Origin: Bradyrhizobium sp. BTAi1
GTDB taxonomy: Bacteria > Pseudomonadota > Alphaproteobacteria > Rhizobiales > Xanthobacteraceae
Reading direction: 5' to 3'
DNA: 64,000 nt
Assembly: GCF_000015165.1 (NCBI RefSeq)
Contig: NC_009485.1
Location: forward strand, 3,739,501-3,803,500
Part shown: piece after piece, positions 24,441 to 33,996 of the stretch
Layout: every line of letters starts with the position of its first letter
Position numbering within the stretch: position 1 is the stretch's first letter
Translations under genes and position numbers: made by a program
Notes under the pieces: model-generated
The model's database searches: none
The model's input: the letters and a program-made list of their open reading frames with translations, nothing else
What the model was told of the DNA's origin: nothing

Positions 24441-25136
24441 ATGGCAAAAGACACCACCGGCCGCATGCATGTGCAGGTCAAGACCGGAGGTAAGCGCAAG
24501 CTGTCCTCGAAGCTCTGGCTGGAGCGTCAGCTCAACGATCCCTATGTCGCGCAAGCCAAGCGCGACGGCTATCGCTCGCGCGCGACCTACAAGCTGATCG
24601 AGATCGACGACAAATATCACCTGCTCAAGCCCGGCATGACCGTGGTCGATCTCGGCGCGGCGCCCGGCGGCTGGAGCCAGATCGCGGCGCGCCGGGTCGG
24701 CGCCGAAGCGGGCAAGGGCAAGGTCATCGCGATCGATCTCTTGGAAATGGGCGAGGTCCCCGGCGTCACCTTCACGCAGATGGACTTTCATGCCCAGGAT
24801 GCGCCGGAGAAGCTCCGGGCGATGCTCGGCGGCCGCGCCGACGTGGTGATGTCGGACATGGCCGCCAACACCACCGGCCATCGCAAGACCGACCAGCTGC
24901 GCATCGTCGGTCTGGTGGAACTCGCCGCGCATTTTGCCGGCGAGGTGCTCAAGCCCGGCGGCAGCTTCCTCGCCAAGACCTTTCAGAGCGGCGCCGATGC
25001 CGAGCTGCTGGCGCAGCTGAAGCGCGATTACGCCACCGTCCGCCACGTCAAGCCGGCCGCCAGCCGGCAGGATTCCTCGGAGCGCTACGTGCTGGCGATG
25101 GGCTTTCGCGGCGGAGAGCCGGCCGAGCTGTTGTAA
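24441..25136 (+). CDS. rlmE: 23S rRNA (uridine-2'-O-)-methyltransferase RlmE/FtsJ
   Basis: A 231-residue FtsJ-type methyltransferase. The Lys of the catalytic tetrad lies in RSRATYKLIEID, the SAM motif is VVDLGAAPGGWSQIA, the acidic cofactor strand VIAIDLLEM, the catalytic Asp segment VMSDMAANTTGHRKTD, and the C-terminal Lys and Glu lie in FLAKTFQSG and SSERYVLAMGFR. RlmE methylates U2552 of 23S rRNA in the ribosomal A loop. The ATG at 24441 begins MAKDTTGRMHVQVKTGG, typical of alphaproteobacterial members; an extension upstream is just open frame. Follows the Ppx gene by 109 bp. Confidence 0.93.
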   Translation: MAKDTTGRMHVQVKTGGKRKLSSKLWLERQLNDPYVAQAKRDGYRSRATYKLIEIDDKYHLLKPGMTVVDLGAAPGGWSQIAARRVGAEAGKGKVIAIDLLEMGEVPGVTFTQMDFHAQDAPEKLRAMLGGRADVVMSDMAANTTGHRKTDQLRIVGLVELAAHFAGEVLKPGGSFLAKTFQSGADAELLAQLKRDYATVRHVKPAASRQDSSERYVLAMGFRGGEPAELL

Positions 25137-25238
25137 CGGCGTCATTGCGACCGTTGCGCGCTGACGATACAGAGCAGATGCAATCAAGGTCTCGGGAATC
25201 GGCCTGCGCCGACGAGACGCAAATTCCGGAGGTCCTGC

Positions 25239-25514
25239 ATGCGTATCCTGAGCTGGAGCGCCCTCGCGCTCGGTTTGATGGTCGGGGTCGTCGTATCAGG
25301 CCCGGCTCGCGCCCAGGCCTACGATCCGCGCTATCCCGTGTGCATGAAGGTCTATGAAGGCGGCCGGTGGGGGGGCGAGTGGATCGACTGCAGCTACACG
25401 TCGCTGCCGCAATGCCGCGCAACGGCGTCGGGCCGGGCGGCGATGTGCGACCTCAATCCGTTCTTCGCACCACCGCCGCCTCCGCCGCGTCGCGCGCACC
25501 GGCGGCATCACTGA
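25239..25514 (+). CDS. DUF3551 family small exported protein
   Basis: A 91-residue protein with a signal peptide (MRILSWSALALGLMVGVVVS...ARAQ). The mature part has the DUF3551 pattern: YPVCMKVYEGG, a tryptophan, CSYTSLPQCRATASGRAAMC and a proline-rich tail ending in His/Arg residues. Four cysteines are conserved-looking and could form two disulfides in the periplasm. The family is abundant in Bradyrhizobium; its function is unknown. Stands alone upstream of another small exported protein. Confidence 0.8.
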   Translation: MRILSWSALALGLMVGVVVSGPARAQAYDPRYPVCMKVYEGGRWGGEWIDCSYTSLPQCRATASGRAAMCDLNPFFAPPPPPPRRAHRRHH

Positions 25515-25596
25515 AACATTTCATGACGGAACGGCCATTGCCGTGCCGCGCGATCAAGCTCAAGATCCGAAACATCCAGTCCAGCGGGCCGCCTTG

Positions 25597-25956
25597 ATGC
25601 CGCATCGTTTCATCGTTTCGATCGTGACGCTCCTGCTGCTGTTGCCCGCAATCGCGCTCGCCGCGCCGGCGCACAAGCGGAAGGCGCAGCGCTGGCAGGG
25701 CTACGGCTTCCTGCCTGGCTACAAGCAGCCTCCCAATAACAGCCTGCCGCTCTATGCGGACAAGGAGGCGATGCGCAACGGGCCGCGCGGCAACCGCCGT
25801 CACTGGTACATCGACGGCACGCCGAAATACCTTCTCTATAACGGCGAGTGGCATTATTTCGGCCAGCCCGGCTTCTACCGCGGCCATTACAATGGCGGCA
25901 GCTTCGGGCCATGCTGGACCCGGACGCCAGTGGGCATGGTCTGGACCTGCGGCTAG
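25597..25956 (+). CDS. Small exported protein of unknown function
   Basis: A 119-residue protein starting at ATG 25597 with a clear signal peptide (MPHRFIVSIVTLLLLLPAIALA). The mature part is aromatic-rich (WYIDGTPKYLLYNGEWHYFG, PGFYRGHYNGGSFGPCWTRT) and contains two cysteines near the C-terminus that could pair. I do not recognise a characterised family. A longer upstream frame overlaps the DUF3551 gene and is rejected. Confidence 0.7.
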   Translation: MPHRFIVSIVTLLLLLPAIALAAPAHKRKAQRWQGYGFLPGYKQPPNNSLPLYADKEAMRNGPRGNRRHWYIDGTPKYLLYNGEWHYFGQPGFYRGHYNGGSFGPCWTRTPVGMVWTCG

Positions 25957-26187
25957 GCTCCGAGCCGCCACCGGCGCCTGCGATGCCGGCGGGGAGGGTG
26001 CGCCATCCTGTCGCAGGGCGGCGCCTTGAATGCCCCCGCTTTGGCTGTAAGCTATTGCATTATCTTGAGAATTCGAAAGCGGCGATGGGGCGCGCGATCG
26101 CCGCAGGCTGGCCATCCTGGCCGTATCGCTGCTATCGAAACGCAATATCAAGAAACGAGAGCCGCGTGGCCGGCCGTGGAGGGGTCC

Positions 26188-27156
26188 TTGAAGTCGTTGT
26201 GTGCGCGCCTGTGCGGCGCAGCTGTCGCGTTGATCGTTCTGGCCGGCGCCCCGGCCTCTGCCCAGCAGCTTGAACTGAAGGTGATGGCGCCTGCGGCGCC
26301 CGGCGGCGGCTGGGACCAGACCGCGCGGGCGATGCAGCAAGCCTTCGTCGCATCCGGCGTCGCGCGCAGCGTCCAGGTCACCAACGTGGCCGGCGCGGGC
26401 GGCACGGTCGGCATCGCGCAATTCGTCAACGGCGCCAAGGGCGATGGCAACCAGCTGATGGTGAACGGCTTCGTCATGGTCGGCGCGCTCGCGATGAACA
26501 AGTCGCCGGTGACGCTCGAGCAGGTGACGCCGATCGCGCGCCTGACCGAGGAGATCCAGGTCATCGTCGTGCCGGCGAATTCGCCGATCAAGACCGCGCA
26601 AGATCTCGCGGCGGCGCTAAAGGCCGACATCGCCAAGGTGACCTTTGCCGGCGGCTCGGCGGGCGGTGTCGATCACGTGATGGCCGCGCTGTTCGCCGGC
26701 ACTGTCGGGGCCGATGCCAAGAAGGTCAACTACATCCCGTTCTCCGGCGGCGGTGAGTCGCTGGCGGCGATCCTCGGCGGCAAGGTCACGGCCGGCATCT
26801 CCGGCCTGTCCGAATATGACGGGCAGATCAAGAGCGGCAAGCTGCGCGCGATCGGCGTCTCCTCGGAAAACCGCATCCCTGGCGTCGATATTCCGACCTT
26901 CAAGGAGCAGGGCATCGATCTCGTGCTCGCCAATTGGCGTTCGGTCGTCGCACCGCCCGGCATCACCCCGGAGCAGAAGAAGACGCTGGCCGACGCGGTC
27001 GAGAAGATGGTGAAGTCGGATGCCTGGAAGGACATCCTGAAGCAGAAGGGCTGGGATGACGCCTATCTGCCCGGCGATGCCTTCGCCGAGTTCCTGAAAA
27101 AGGAAAACATCCGCGTCACCGACGTGCTGAAGTCGGTCGGCCTCGTCAAGTCATGA
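26188..27156 (+). CDS. tctC: Tripartite tricarboxylate transporter substrate-binding protein
   Basis: A 322-residue periplasmic binding protein of the TctC/Bug family. I place the start at TTG 26188, four bases after a GGAGGGG ribosome-binding site, because this begins a signal peptide (KSLCARLCGAAVALIVLAGAPASA). The mature N-terminus has the Bug motif MAPAAPGGGWDQTARAMQQ, and the second conserved loop GGSAGGVDHVMAALFAG. Such proteins capture carboxylates such as citrate for the TctAB permease. The stop overlaps the tctB start by ATGA, forming a tctCBA operon. A longer upstream frame back to 26026 is possible but would lack a signal peptide. Confidence 0.9.
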   Translation: MKSLCARLCGAAVALIVLAGAPASAQQLELKVMAPAAPGGGWDQTARAMQQAFVASGVARSVQVTNVAGAGGTVGIAQFVNGAKGDGNQLMVNGFVMVGALAMNKSPVTLEQVTPIARLTEEIQVIVVPANSPIKTAQDLAAALKADIAKVTFAGGSAGGVDHVMAALFAGTVGADAKKVNYIPFSGGGESLAAILGGKVTAGISGLSEYDGQIKSGKLRAIGVSSENRIPGVDIPTFKEQGIDLVLANWRSVVAPPGITPEQKKTLADAVEKMVKSDAWKDILKQKGWDDAYLPGDAFAEFLKKENIRVTDVLKSVGLVKS

Positions 27157-27644
27157 CGACGGAGAGCGCCGGCGCGGAGCCACCCTCGCGAGGCATCGAC
27201 AAGGCCGGCATTGTCATCGCAGGCTTGCTGGCCGCCGTCGCCTTGGTGCTCGTCTACGACGCCAACCAGATCCCGGCGACCACGATGTATGGCATGGGCC
27301 CGCAGGTCATGCCGGTCGTGATCGCGATCGGGCTCGGCATCCTCGCATTGGCCAATCTGATCGACGCTGTCCGAGGCAACCTGCCGCCGCGCGAGAGCGC
27401 CGATCCGGTCGCGGTGCTGCTGATCCTGGCGGGCCTTGCGCTCCTGATCGCCATCATCGGCTTCGGCGGCGGCTTCATCCTGGCGACGACGGCGCTGTTC
27501 GTGACGACATCGGCCGCGTTCGGCCGCCGCGCCTTCGTCACCGATCTCGTCATCGGCGCGGTGCTCACGACCCTGATCTATCTCGCCTTCGATCGTCTGC
27601 TCACTTTGAGCCTTCCCGCCGGTCCGCTCGAAAGACTGCTCTGA
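27153..27644 (+). CDS. tctB: Tripartite tricarboxylate transporter small permease subunit
   Basis: A 163-residue membrane protein with about four hydrophobic segments: GIVIAGLLAAVALVLVYDA, VMPVVIAIGLGILALANLI, VLLILAGLALLIAIIGFGG and FVTDLVIGAVLTTLIYLAF. Size, topology and position between tctC and tctA identify it as the TctB small permease; sequence conservation is otherwise low in this family. Coupled to tctC by ATGA and to tctA by a one-base TGATG overlap. Confidence 0.88.
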   Translation: MTTESAGAEPPSRGIDKAGIVIAGLLAAVALVLVYDANQIPATTMYGMGPQVMPVVIAIGLGILALANLIDAVRGNLPPRESADPVAVLLILAGLALLIAIIGFGGGFILATTALFVTTSAAFGRRAFVTDLVIGAVLTTLIYLAFDRLLTLSLPAGPLERLL

Positions 27645-29143
27645 TGGACACGTTCGCCGCGCTCGCACATGGGATGGCGATCGCCGTCCAGCCCATGAAC
27701 CTGCTCTATGCGCTGATCGGTGTGTTTCTCGGCACCGCGGTCGGCGTGCTGCCAGGCATCGGGCCGGCGCTCACTGTCGCGCTGCTTTTGCCTGTCACCT
27801 ACAAGCTCGATCCCGGCGGCTCACTGATCATGTTCGCCGGCATCTATTACGGCGGCATGTATGGCGGATCGACCACCGCGATCCTGATCAACACGCCCGG
27901 CGAAAGCGCCTCGATGGCGACCGCGCTGGAGGGCAACAAGATGGCCAAGGCCGGCCGCGGCGGCCCGGCGCTGGCGACGTCGGCGATCGGCTCCTTCGTC
28001 GCCGGCACCATCGCCACCATCGGGCTCGCGTTCCTGTCGCCTTACCTCGTCGACATCGCCGTGCGCTTCGGGCCGGAGGATTACTTCGCGCTGATGTGCG
28101 TCGCCTTCGTCACGGTGTCCGCGACCTTCGGCGATTCACCCGTACGCGGGCTCACCAGCCTGTTCATCGGGCTGACGCTCGGCCTGGTCGGCATCGACAA
28201 GCTCACGGGGCAGGCGCGGCTCGCCTTCGGCGTGCCCGAGCTGCTCGACGGCGTCGAGGTGACGACCTTGGCCGTCGGCCTGTTCGCGGTCGGCGAGGCG
28301 CTCTATGTCGCCTCGCGCCGGCACCACACGGAGGAGAAGATCGAGGCCGTCAAAGGCTCGCTGTGGATGACGCGCGAGGACTGGAAGCGCTCCTGGAAGC
28401 CGTGGCTGCGCGGCACCGCGTTCGGCTTTCCGATCGGCGCGTTGCCGGCCGGCGGCGCGGAGATTCCGACCTTCCTGTCCTATTCGACCGAGAAGCGGCT
28501 GACCAAATATCCGGAGCAGTTCGGCAAGGGTGCGATCGAAGGCGTCGCCGGTCCGGAGGCCGCGAACAACGCCTCGGCCGCTGGCACGCTGGTGCCGCTT
28601 CTGACCCTGGGTCTGCCGACCTCGGCGACGGCGGCGATGATGCTCGCGGGCTTCCAGCAATATGGCCTCAATCCGGGACCGCTGCTGTTCGCCGAGCGGC
28701 CCGATCTGGTGTGGGGCCTGATCGCGAGCCTGTTCATCGCCAACACGATGCTGCTGGTGCTCAACCTGCCGCTGGTGGGCCTTTGGGTGCGGCTGCTGAA
28801 GATTCCGACGCCGTGGCTTTATGCCGGCATCCTCGTCTTCGCGACCATGGGCACGATCGCCGCGAAGCCATCGGTGGTCGAATTGTCGATGCTCGCCGGT
28901 TTCGGCGTGCTCGGTTTCCTGATGCGGCGCTTCGATTTCCCCATTGCGCCCGTCGTCGTCGGCCTGATCCTCGGGCCGATCGCGGAGAGCCAGTTGCGCC
29001 GCGCGCTCGCGATCAGCCTCGGCGATCCCATGACCTTGCTGCAATCGCCGATCTCGGCGACGCTGCTCGTGGTCGCGCTGATTGCGCTGATTGCGCCGTT
29101 CATCTTGAAGGGGCTCGGCCGCTTCAAGGCGAATGAGGACTGA
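27644..29143 (+). CDS. tctA: Tripartite tricarboxylate transporter large permease subunit
   Basis: A 499-residue integral membrane protein with about eleven to twelve hydrophobic segments. The TctA signature is clear: GVFLGTAVGVLPGIGPALTV at the N-terminus and YYGGMYGGSTTAILINTPGE following it, with the second conserved motif LPLLTLGLPTSATAAMML-like segment near residue 320. It carries solute through the inner membrane using an ion gradient and the TctC binding protein. Last gene of the tctCBA operon. Substrate not deducible. Confidence 0.92.
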   Translation: MDTFAALAHGMAIAVQPMNLLYALIGVFLGTAVGVLPGIGPALTVALLLPVTYKLDPGGSLIMFAGIYYGGMYGGSTTAILINTPGESASMATALEGNKMAKAGRGGPALATSAIGSFVAGTIATIGLAFLSPYLVDIAVRFGPEDYFALMCVAFVTVSATFGDSPVRGLTSLFIGLTLGLVGIDKLTGQARLAFGVPELLDGVEVTTLAVGLFAVGEALYVASRRHHTEEKIEAVKGSLWMTREDWKRSWKPWLRGTAFGFPIGALPAGGAEIPTFLSYSTEKRLTKYPEQFGKGAIEGVAGPEAANNASAAGTLVPLLTLGLPTSATAAMMLAGFQQYGLNPGPLLFAERPDLVWGLIASLFIANTMLLVLNLPLVGLWVRLLKIPTPWLYAGILVFATMGTIAAKPSVVELSMLAGFGVLGFLMRRFDFPIAPVVVGLILGPIAESQLRRALAISLGDPMTLLQSPISATLLVVALIALIAPFILKGLGRFKANED

Positions 29144-29339
29144 GTGTGGCTTGCAAGCGGGAATCCCACGACCGCGCTGCAACATAACGTGACCGCGGGG
29201 AGGGGGCGAAGATCGGCCTCGGCATGAAACGATGTGCGCGTGATCTGGTTTGCGCTTGAACATCGAGACCGGGGCCTGGAACTCCGGATCATCCGAGGAA
29301 GCGTCTTTCGGGGCGTCACCCCAAACCGAAAGAGACCCG

Positions 29340-30809
29340 ATGACCGATCGCTTCGATGACGGTTTCAAGCCATCGCCCGCGCCGCGCGTCGCCCCCAGGA
29401 CAGACCAGTCGCGCCATCCCGTGATCCTGCGCGCCTCCGCCTTCGGCGTCGCCGGCATCTTGTCGGCGCTGATGCTGACGGCCGTGGTGCCGCCGATCGT
29501 GGCCGACCAATCCGACCGCGCCGTCGTGGATGCGCCTGTGATGCTGCTGACCTCGCCGATCTCGGGCCAGGTCGAGTCGCTCACGGCGACATCCGGCGGC
29601 GAGGTGCGCAGCAGCGATCGTCTGGCCCAGATCACCAATCCGCGGCTCGACCGGACCACCCTGATCTCGCTGCAGGAAAAGGCCGGCGACGCGCGCCAGA
29701 AGCTCGACGCGACCCGCGCCAAGCATCAATCGGACCTCGCTTACGTCGCCTCCCTCGATCAGGAGATCGCCAGCCAGGCCGACCAGTTGAAGGCACAGCT
29801 GCAGTCGCAGATCGAGGAGCTGCGCGCCCGCGTCGCGCAATCCGCCGCCATGAGCAGCGAGAAGAAGGCGATCGTCGAACGTCAGAACCGTATGGTGGCG
29901 CGCGATGCGGCCAGCGCCGAGATGCTGAAGCCGACCGAGCAGCAATATGCGGCGGCGCTGCACGACACCGACGCGCAGAATGCCAAGCTCAATCAGAAGC
30001 TGACCCAGCTGAAGGCGCTCAACGCCGGCATCTATGTCGGCGAGGATCTGGTCGCGCTCAACATGCTCGGCCAGAAGCGCCGTGACATCGACCTCGACGC
30101 ACGACGGATGGAGATCGAGGAGAAGCAGCAATCGGCGATGCTCGACGATCTCGAAGGCTTGCTCAAATCCGAGAGCGCGCGGCTTGCCCGGCTCGCGGCA
30201 GCCGATGTGCTCTCGCCGGGGTCCGGCAGGGTGCTCGCGGTGGGCGCCGAGACTGGACGCCAGGTCAGCGCCGGCGATACGATCGCCTCCGTGGTCGATT
30301 GCGACAAGCGCTTCGTCGTGGCGATCTTCTCCTATCGCCAGGGTGAATCGATGAAGCCGGGCACCAAGGTCCGCATCGAGGGCGGCGGTTATCACAGCGG
30401 CACGGTCAGCGCCGTGCTGCCGAAGACCAGCGACAAGGTCGATGAGCGCTTCGCCGTGCCGTTTCCGCAGACCGAGCGCCGCGAGCTCTATGTCATGATC
30501 ACGCCAGATGCCGCCGATGAAAAGCCTGCCGCGGAGCCTGCCTCCGCGGCGACGCCGGCCTGCACGGTCGGGCAGTGGGTCACCGTCACCCGCGACAACG
30601 GCATCGTGCCGTCGATGTCGGTGACGTGGCGGCGGCTCGGACATCTGGTGGCCTCGCTGGCCGATCTCGATCCGGCGGCGCCGGACGAAGCGACACGGCG
30701 GGCCGGCGTCGCCAAGCTCGACGAGGCGCTGCGATCGCCGTCGGCCGCGCAGCGGTCGCAGCTCGACGAGCCTTGGTTGCCGGTGTCGAGCGCGGTGTCG
30801 GCGCAATGA
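29340..30809 (+). CDS. HlyD-family periplasmic adaptor protein (polysaccharide-export type)
   Basis: A 489-residue membrane-fusion protein. A single N-terminal transmembrane segment (about residues 29-50) is followed by the first lipoyl half (PISGQVESLTATSGGEV), a long coiled coil from about 100 to 300 (rich in Q, K, E) and the second lipoyl half (LSPGSGRVLAVGAETGRQVSAGD), then a beta-barrel region. It overlaps the next gene by ATGA, and a glycosyltransferase follows. This context and the overall design recall the HlyD-like part of Alg44 in alginate export rather than a drug efflux adaptor. ATG 29340 is chosen over an upstream in-frame start that adds nothing recognisable. Confidence 0.82.
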   Translation: MTDRFDDGFKPSPAPRVAPRTDQSRHPVILRASAFGVAGILSALMLTAVVPPIVADQSDRAVVDAPVMLLTSPISGQVESLTATSGGEVRSSDRLAQITNPRLDRTTLISLQEKAGDARQKLDATRAKHQSDLAYVASLDQEIASQADQLKAQLQSQIEELRARVAQSAAMSSEKKAIVERQNRMVARDAASAEMLKPTEQQYAAALHDTDAQNAKLNQKLTQLKALNAGIYVGEDLVALNMLGQKRRDIDLDARRMEIEEKQQSAMLDDLEGLLKSESARLARLAAADVLSPGSGRVLAVGAETGRQVSAGDTIASVVDCDKRFVVAIFSYRQGESMKPGTKVRIEGGGYHSGTVSAVLPKTSDKVDERFAVPFPQTERRELYVMITPDAADEKPAAEPASAATPACTVGQWVTVTRDNGIVPSMSVTWRRLGHLVASLADLDPAAPDEATRRAGVAKLDEALRSPSAAQRSQLDEPWLPVSSAVSAQ

Positions 30810-32020
30810 GGCTGCTCGCCATGCTCATTCTGTCCATGGTGCTGGTCGGCACATCGCCTGCGCGCGCTGAGCTGTCGTTCTGTCCCGGCCTCGTCAAGGC
30901 GGTCGAACCCGGGCTGAAAGGCACGGCTGCGGCCTTCATCCGCAGCTACGAGCCGGGCGCCGACGAGGACGCCCTGCCGCTCGGTCTCTCGACCACGGCG
31001 TTCGTCTATGACAATGCGCTCGCCGCGATCGCGCTGGTCGCCTGCGAGCGTGTCGATCAGGCGCGGACGATCGGCAACGCCCTGGTGCAGGCGGCTACCT
31101 ATGACCGCACCTTCGATGACGGGCGTCTGCGCAATGCCTATCGCGCCGGTCCCCTCGGTCGCGGCGCGGCCCTGCTGCCGGGCTGGTGGGATAGCCAGAA
31201 GAACATCTGGGGCGAGGACCCCGCGCAGGACGGCACCGCGACTGGCAATGTCGCCTGGGCGGCGTTGGCGCTGCTGACGCTGCATCAAGCGACGGGCGAG
31301 GCCGCCTATCTGTCCGGCGCAAAGCGTCTGATGGATTGGATCATCGCCAATGCGAGCCACGGGTCCGATGGCTTCAGCGGCGGCTTTCACGGCTATGATC
31401 CGCAGCAGGTGGGCCTCACCTGGATGTCGACCGAGCACAATGCCGACGTCTACGCCGTCGCGTCATGGCTCTTTCGACTCACCTCCGCGCCGCGCTACCG
31501 GGACGCTGCGAAGACGGCGCACCGGCTGCTCGATCGCACCTTTCGCGGTGATCATTTCCTGCTCGGCACCAAACCGGATGGCAGCCTCGCCGACGACAAC
31601 CTTCTCGCGCTCGATGTGCAGCTCTGGCCGTGGATGGCGGTGCCGGATGCGCCCGACTGGCGCAGGGCGCTCGGCTTTGCGCAAGCCCATCTCGCCGTCG
31701 ACGACGGCTTCGACTTCAACGGCGATCGTGACGGCGTCTGGGTCGAGGGCACGGCGCAGGCCGCGCTGGCCTATCGCATGGTCGGCAACGCCGCGGCCAG
31801 CCAGCAGCTGCTGGCGGCCATGCGCAACGATGGAACGTCATCGGGGCTCCTCAACGCGACGCGCAGCGCGCGTGTGAGCACGGGCCTGTCGATCGATCCG
31901 AGCGGGACCAGCACGATCCCCGATTTCTTCTACTACAAGCGACCGCATCTCGGGGCCACCGCCTGGGCGGTGCTCGCCGAGACCGGCTGGAATCCGTTCA
32001 CCGGCGCGAAGGTGCCCTGA
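30806..32020 (+). CDS. Six-hairpin glycosidase-like exported protein
   Basis: A 404-residue protein with a signal peptide (MRLLAMLILSMVLVGTSPARA). The rest alternates helices in pairs, with repeated segments such as LGLSTTAFVYDNALAAIALV, TGNVAWAALALLTLHQATGE, STEHNADVYAVASWLF and VEGTAQAALAYRMVG, the pattern of an (alpha/alpha)6 barrel as in six-hairpin glycosidases. Acidic residues in VYDNA, EHNAD and WVEGTAQ are candidate catalytic positions. It likely trims or cleaves the polysaccharide made by the adjacent synthase in the periplasm, as polysaccharide lyases or hydrolases do in alginate and cellulose operons. Coupled on both sides (ATGA, TGATG). Confidence 0.72.
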   Translation: MRLLAMLILSMVLVGTSPARAELSFCPGLVKAVEPGLKGTAAAFIRSYEPGADEDALPLGLSTTAFVYDNALAAIALVACERVDQARTIGNALVQAATYDRTFDDGRLRNAYRAGPLGRGAALLPGWWDSQKNIWGEDPAQDGTATGNVAWAALALLTLHQATGEAAYLSGAKRLMDWIIANASHGSDGFSGGFHGYDPQQVGLTWMSTEHNADVYAVASWLFRLTSAPRYRDAAKTAHRLLDRTFRGDHFLLGTKPDGSLADDNLLALDVQLWPWMAVPDAPDWRRALGFAQAHLAVDDGFDFNGDRDGVWVEGTAQAALAYRMVGNAAASQQLLAAMRNDGTSSGLLNATRSARVSTGLSIDPSGTSTIPDFFYYKRPHLGATAWAVLAETGWNPFTGAKVP

Positions 32021-33996
32021 TGTTTCCACTTCCCAGCGATGCTGCGTCGGTGCTGACCACCGACCTTGGAGTCCTGCTCGGGCTCCTGGCGATGGCCAGG
32101 CTGCTCGACCCGACGCGATGGCGCGATCGCGCCCTGTTGGGAGCGACGACGGCCACGTTCCTGCTGATCTACACGCTGTGGCGCTGGAACGACACGCTGC
32201 CGAGCTTCGATCTCACCTTGCAGGCGTTGTGGCCGCGTCTCTTCATCACGCTCGAGATCATCGCGATCTCCTATACGCTGATGTCAATCCTGATCCTCAC
32301 CCGCAGCGTCGACCGCTCGGCGCAGGCCGATGCCGCGCGTCGCGCGCTGGCGGCGCGGGGCGAGCAGCCGGCCGTCGATGTCTTCATCTGCACCTATGAT
32401 GAGCCGATGGAGATCGTCGAGCGCTCGATCCTGGCGGCGCTGGCGCTCGACTATCCCGACAAGACCGTCTGGGTGCTCGACGACACCCGTCGCGACTGGC
32501 TGCGCGCCTTCTGCGATGAGGTCGGCGCGCGCCATTTGACCCGGCCCGACAACAAGGGCGCCAAGGCCGGCAATCTCAACAACGCGTTGGCAGCGACCGC
32601 GCGTCTCTCCAATGCACCGGTGATCCTGGTGCTCGATGCCGATTTCGCGCCGCGGCGCGACTTCCTCCAGCGCACCGTCGGCTTGCTGCTCTCCGAGCCC
32701 GATATCGCGGTCGTGCAGACGCCGCAATTCTATTACAATCCCGATCCGATCCAGCACAATCTGCTCTCGTCCAGCAGTTGGGTCGACGATCAGCGCTTCT
32801 TTTTCGACGTGTTCCAGCCGGCCAAGGATGCCTGGGGTTGCGCGTTCTGCGTCGGCACATCCTTTGTCGTGCGCCGCGAGCGGCTCGCCGAGATCGGCGG
32901 CTTCCCCCATGCGGCGATCTCGGAAGACCTCAATCTCACCTACACGCTGCTGAGGCGCGGTCAGCGCACGGTCTGGCTCAACGAGCCGCTCAGCTTCGGT
33001 CTCTCGGCGGAGGGCGTGCCGGAATACATCACCCAGCGCGCGCGCTGGTGCCTCGGCACGATCCAGGTCGCGCTGCTGCGCGACGGACCGCTGCGCAGCC
33101 GCGGCTACAGCTTCACCCAGCGCTGGCATTTTCTGCATGGCGTGCTGAACTGGCTGTGCAAGCCGTTCATGGTGCTGCTGCTGATCGCGCCGCCGATCTA
33201 CTGGTTCGCAGGCCTGCCGGCCTTCGCGGCAGACTATCTCTCGTTCCTGCGTTACGGCGTGCCGGCACTGCTCGGCACGATCATCTATATGGGCTGGATT
33301 TCGCGGGCGCGCACCTTGCCGCTGTTCATGGAGGCGACGCATGCGGTGACCTGCTTTGCCGTCACGGCCACCTTGCTCAGCGCGCTGATCCGGCCGTTCG
33401 GCCGCCCTTTCAAGGTCACTGACAAAGGTGGCGACCGCTCCCGGCCGCGGGTCCACGCCAAGCTGGCGACACTCTTCGGGCTCATCGCCGCAAGCTCGGC
33501 GGCCAGCATCGTCTGGGCTTTCATATCGCCGACAGCCGCCAGCGAGATCTCGTCGATCGACTATTTCAACCTGATGTGGGCTGGCATTGCCATGCTGATC
33601 GCCTTCATCGCATTCCTGGTCTGCTTCGAGTTGCCGCGGGGCGAGGATCTATTCCCAAGCGGTGAAGCCGGCTGGCTCGCGAAGGACAATGAAGTCGTGC
33701 CGTGCCGCATCGAGGCCTTGTCGCTGTCGTCGGCACGGGTCGCCGGCCTGCGCCATCAGCGCCTGACCACGCCCGGAAGCCGATTGCCGCTGCATCTCGA
33801 TGGTCTCGGATGGATCGAGGCGTCGGTGAGCGCCGTCTCCAAGACGACGATGCATCTCCGTCTCCAGCCGTCCGAAGCGCAGCGGCGGCAGTTGGTGCTT
33901 CGCCTGTTCAGTTCCTCCTGCGGCGTCATCACCGGCCGCGCGCGCCTGCGTGGTGCACTGGCCGGGCTGGCGCGACGCGGCTTCGCCGGGCGGTGA
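32020..33996 (+). CDS. Processive family 2 glycosyltransferase (BcsA-like) with C-terminal PilZ-like region
   Basis: A 658-residue membrane synthase. After N-terminal transmembrane helices comes a GT2 domain with the full processive signature: D127 in TYDEP, D154 in VLDDT, DAD at 206-208, E302-D303 and Q339-x-x-R-W343. More transmembrane helices follow (about 375-540). The C-terminal 100 residues resemble a PilZ barrel (CRIEALSLSSARVAG), but I do not see the RxxxR c-di-GMP motif. The enzyme would polymerise a nucleotide-sugar and extrude the polymer through the inner membrane, handing it to the HlyD-like adaptor. The polymer is not identifiable. Distinct from canonical cellulose synthase because bcsB, bcsZ and bcsC are absent. 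Confidence 0.85.
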   Translation: MFPLPSDAASVLTTDLGVLLGLLAMARLLDPTRWRDRALLGATTATFLLIYTLWRWNDTLPSFDLTLQALWPRLFITLEIIAISYTLMSILILTRSVDRSAQADAARRALAARGEQPAVDVFICTYDEPMEIVERSILAALALDYPDKTVWVLDDTRRDWLRAFCDEVGARHLTRPDNKGAKAGNLNNALAATARLSNAPVILVLDADFAPRRDFLQRTVGLLLSEPDIAVVQTPQFYYNPDPIQHNLLSSSSWVDDQRFFFDVFQPAKDAWGCAFCVGTSFVVRRERLAEIGGFPHAAISEDLNLTYTLLRRGQRTVWLNEPLSFGLSAEGVPEYITQRARWCLGTIQVALLRDGPLRSRGYSFTQRWHFLHGVLNWLCKPFMVLLLIAPPIYWFAGLPAFAADYLSFLRYGVPALLGTIIYMGWISRARTLPLFMEATHAVTCFAVTATLLSALIRPFGRPFKVTDKGGDRSRPRVHAKLATLFGLIAASSAASIVWAFISPTAASEISSIDYFNLMWAGIAMLIAFIAFLVCFELPRGEDLFPSGEAGWLAKDNEVVPCRIEALSLSSARVAGLRHQRLTTPGSRLPLHLDGLGWIEASVSAVSKTTMHLRLQPSEAQRRQLVLRLFSSSCGVITGRARLRGALAGLARRGFAGR

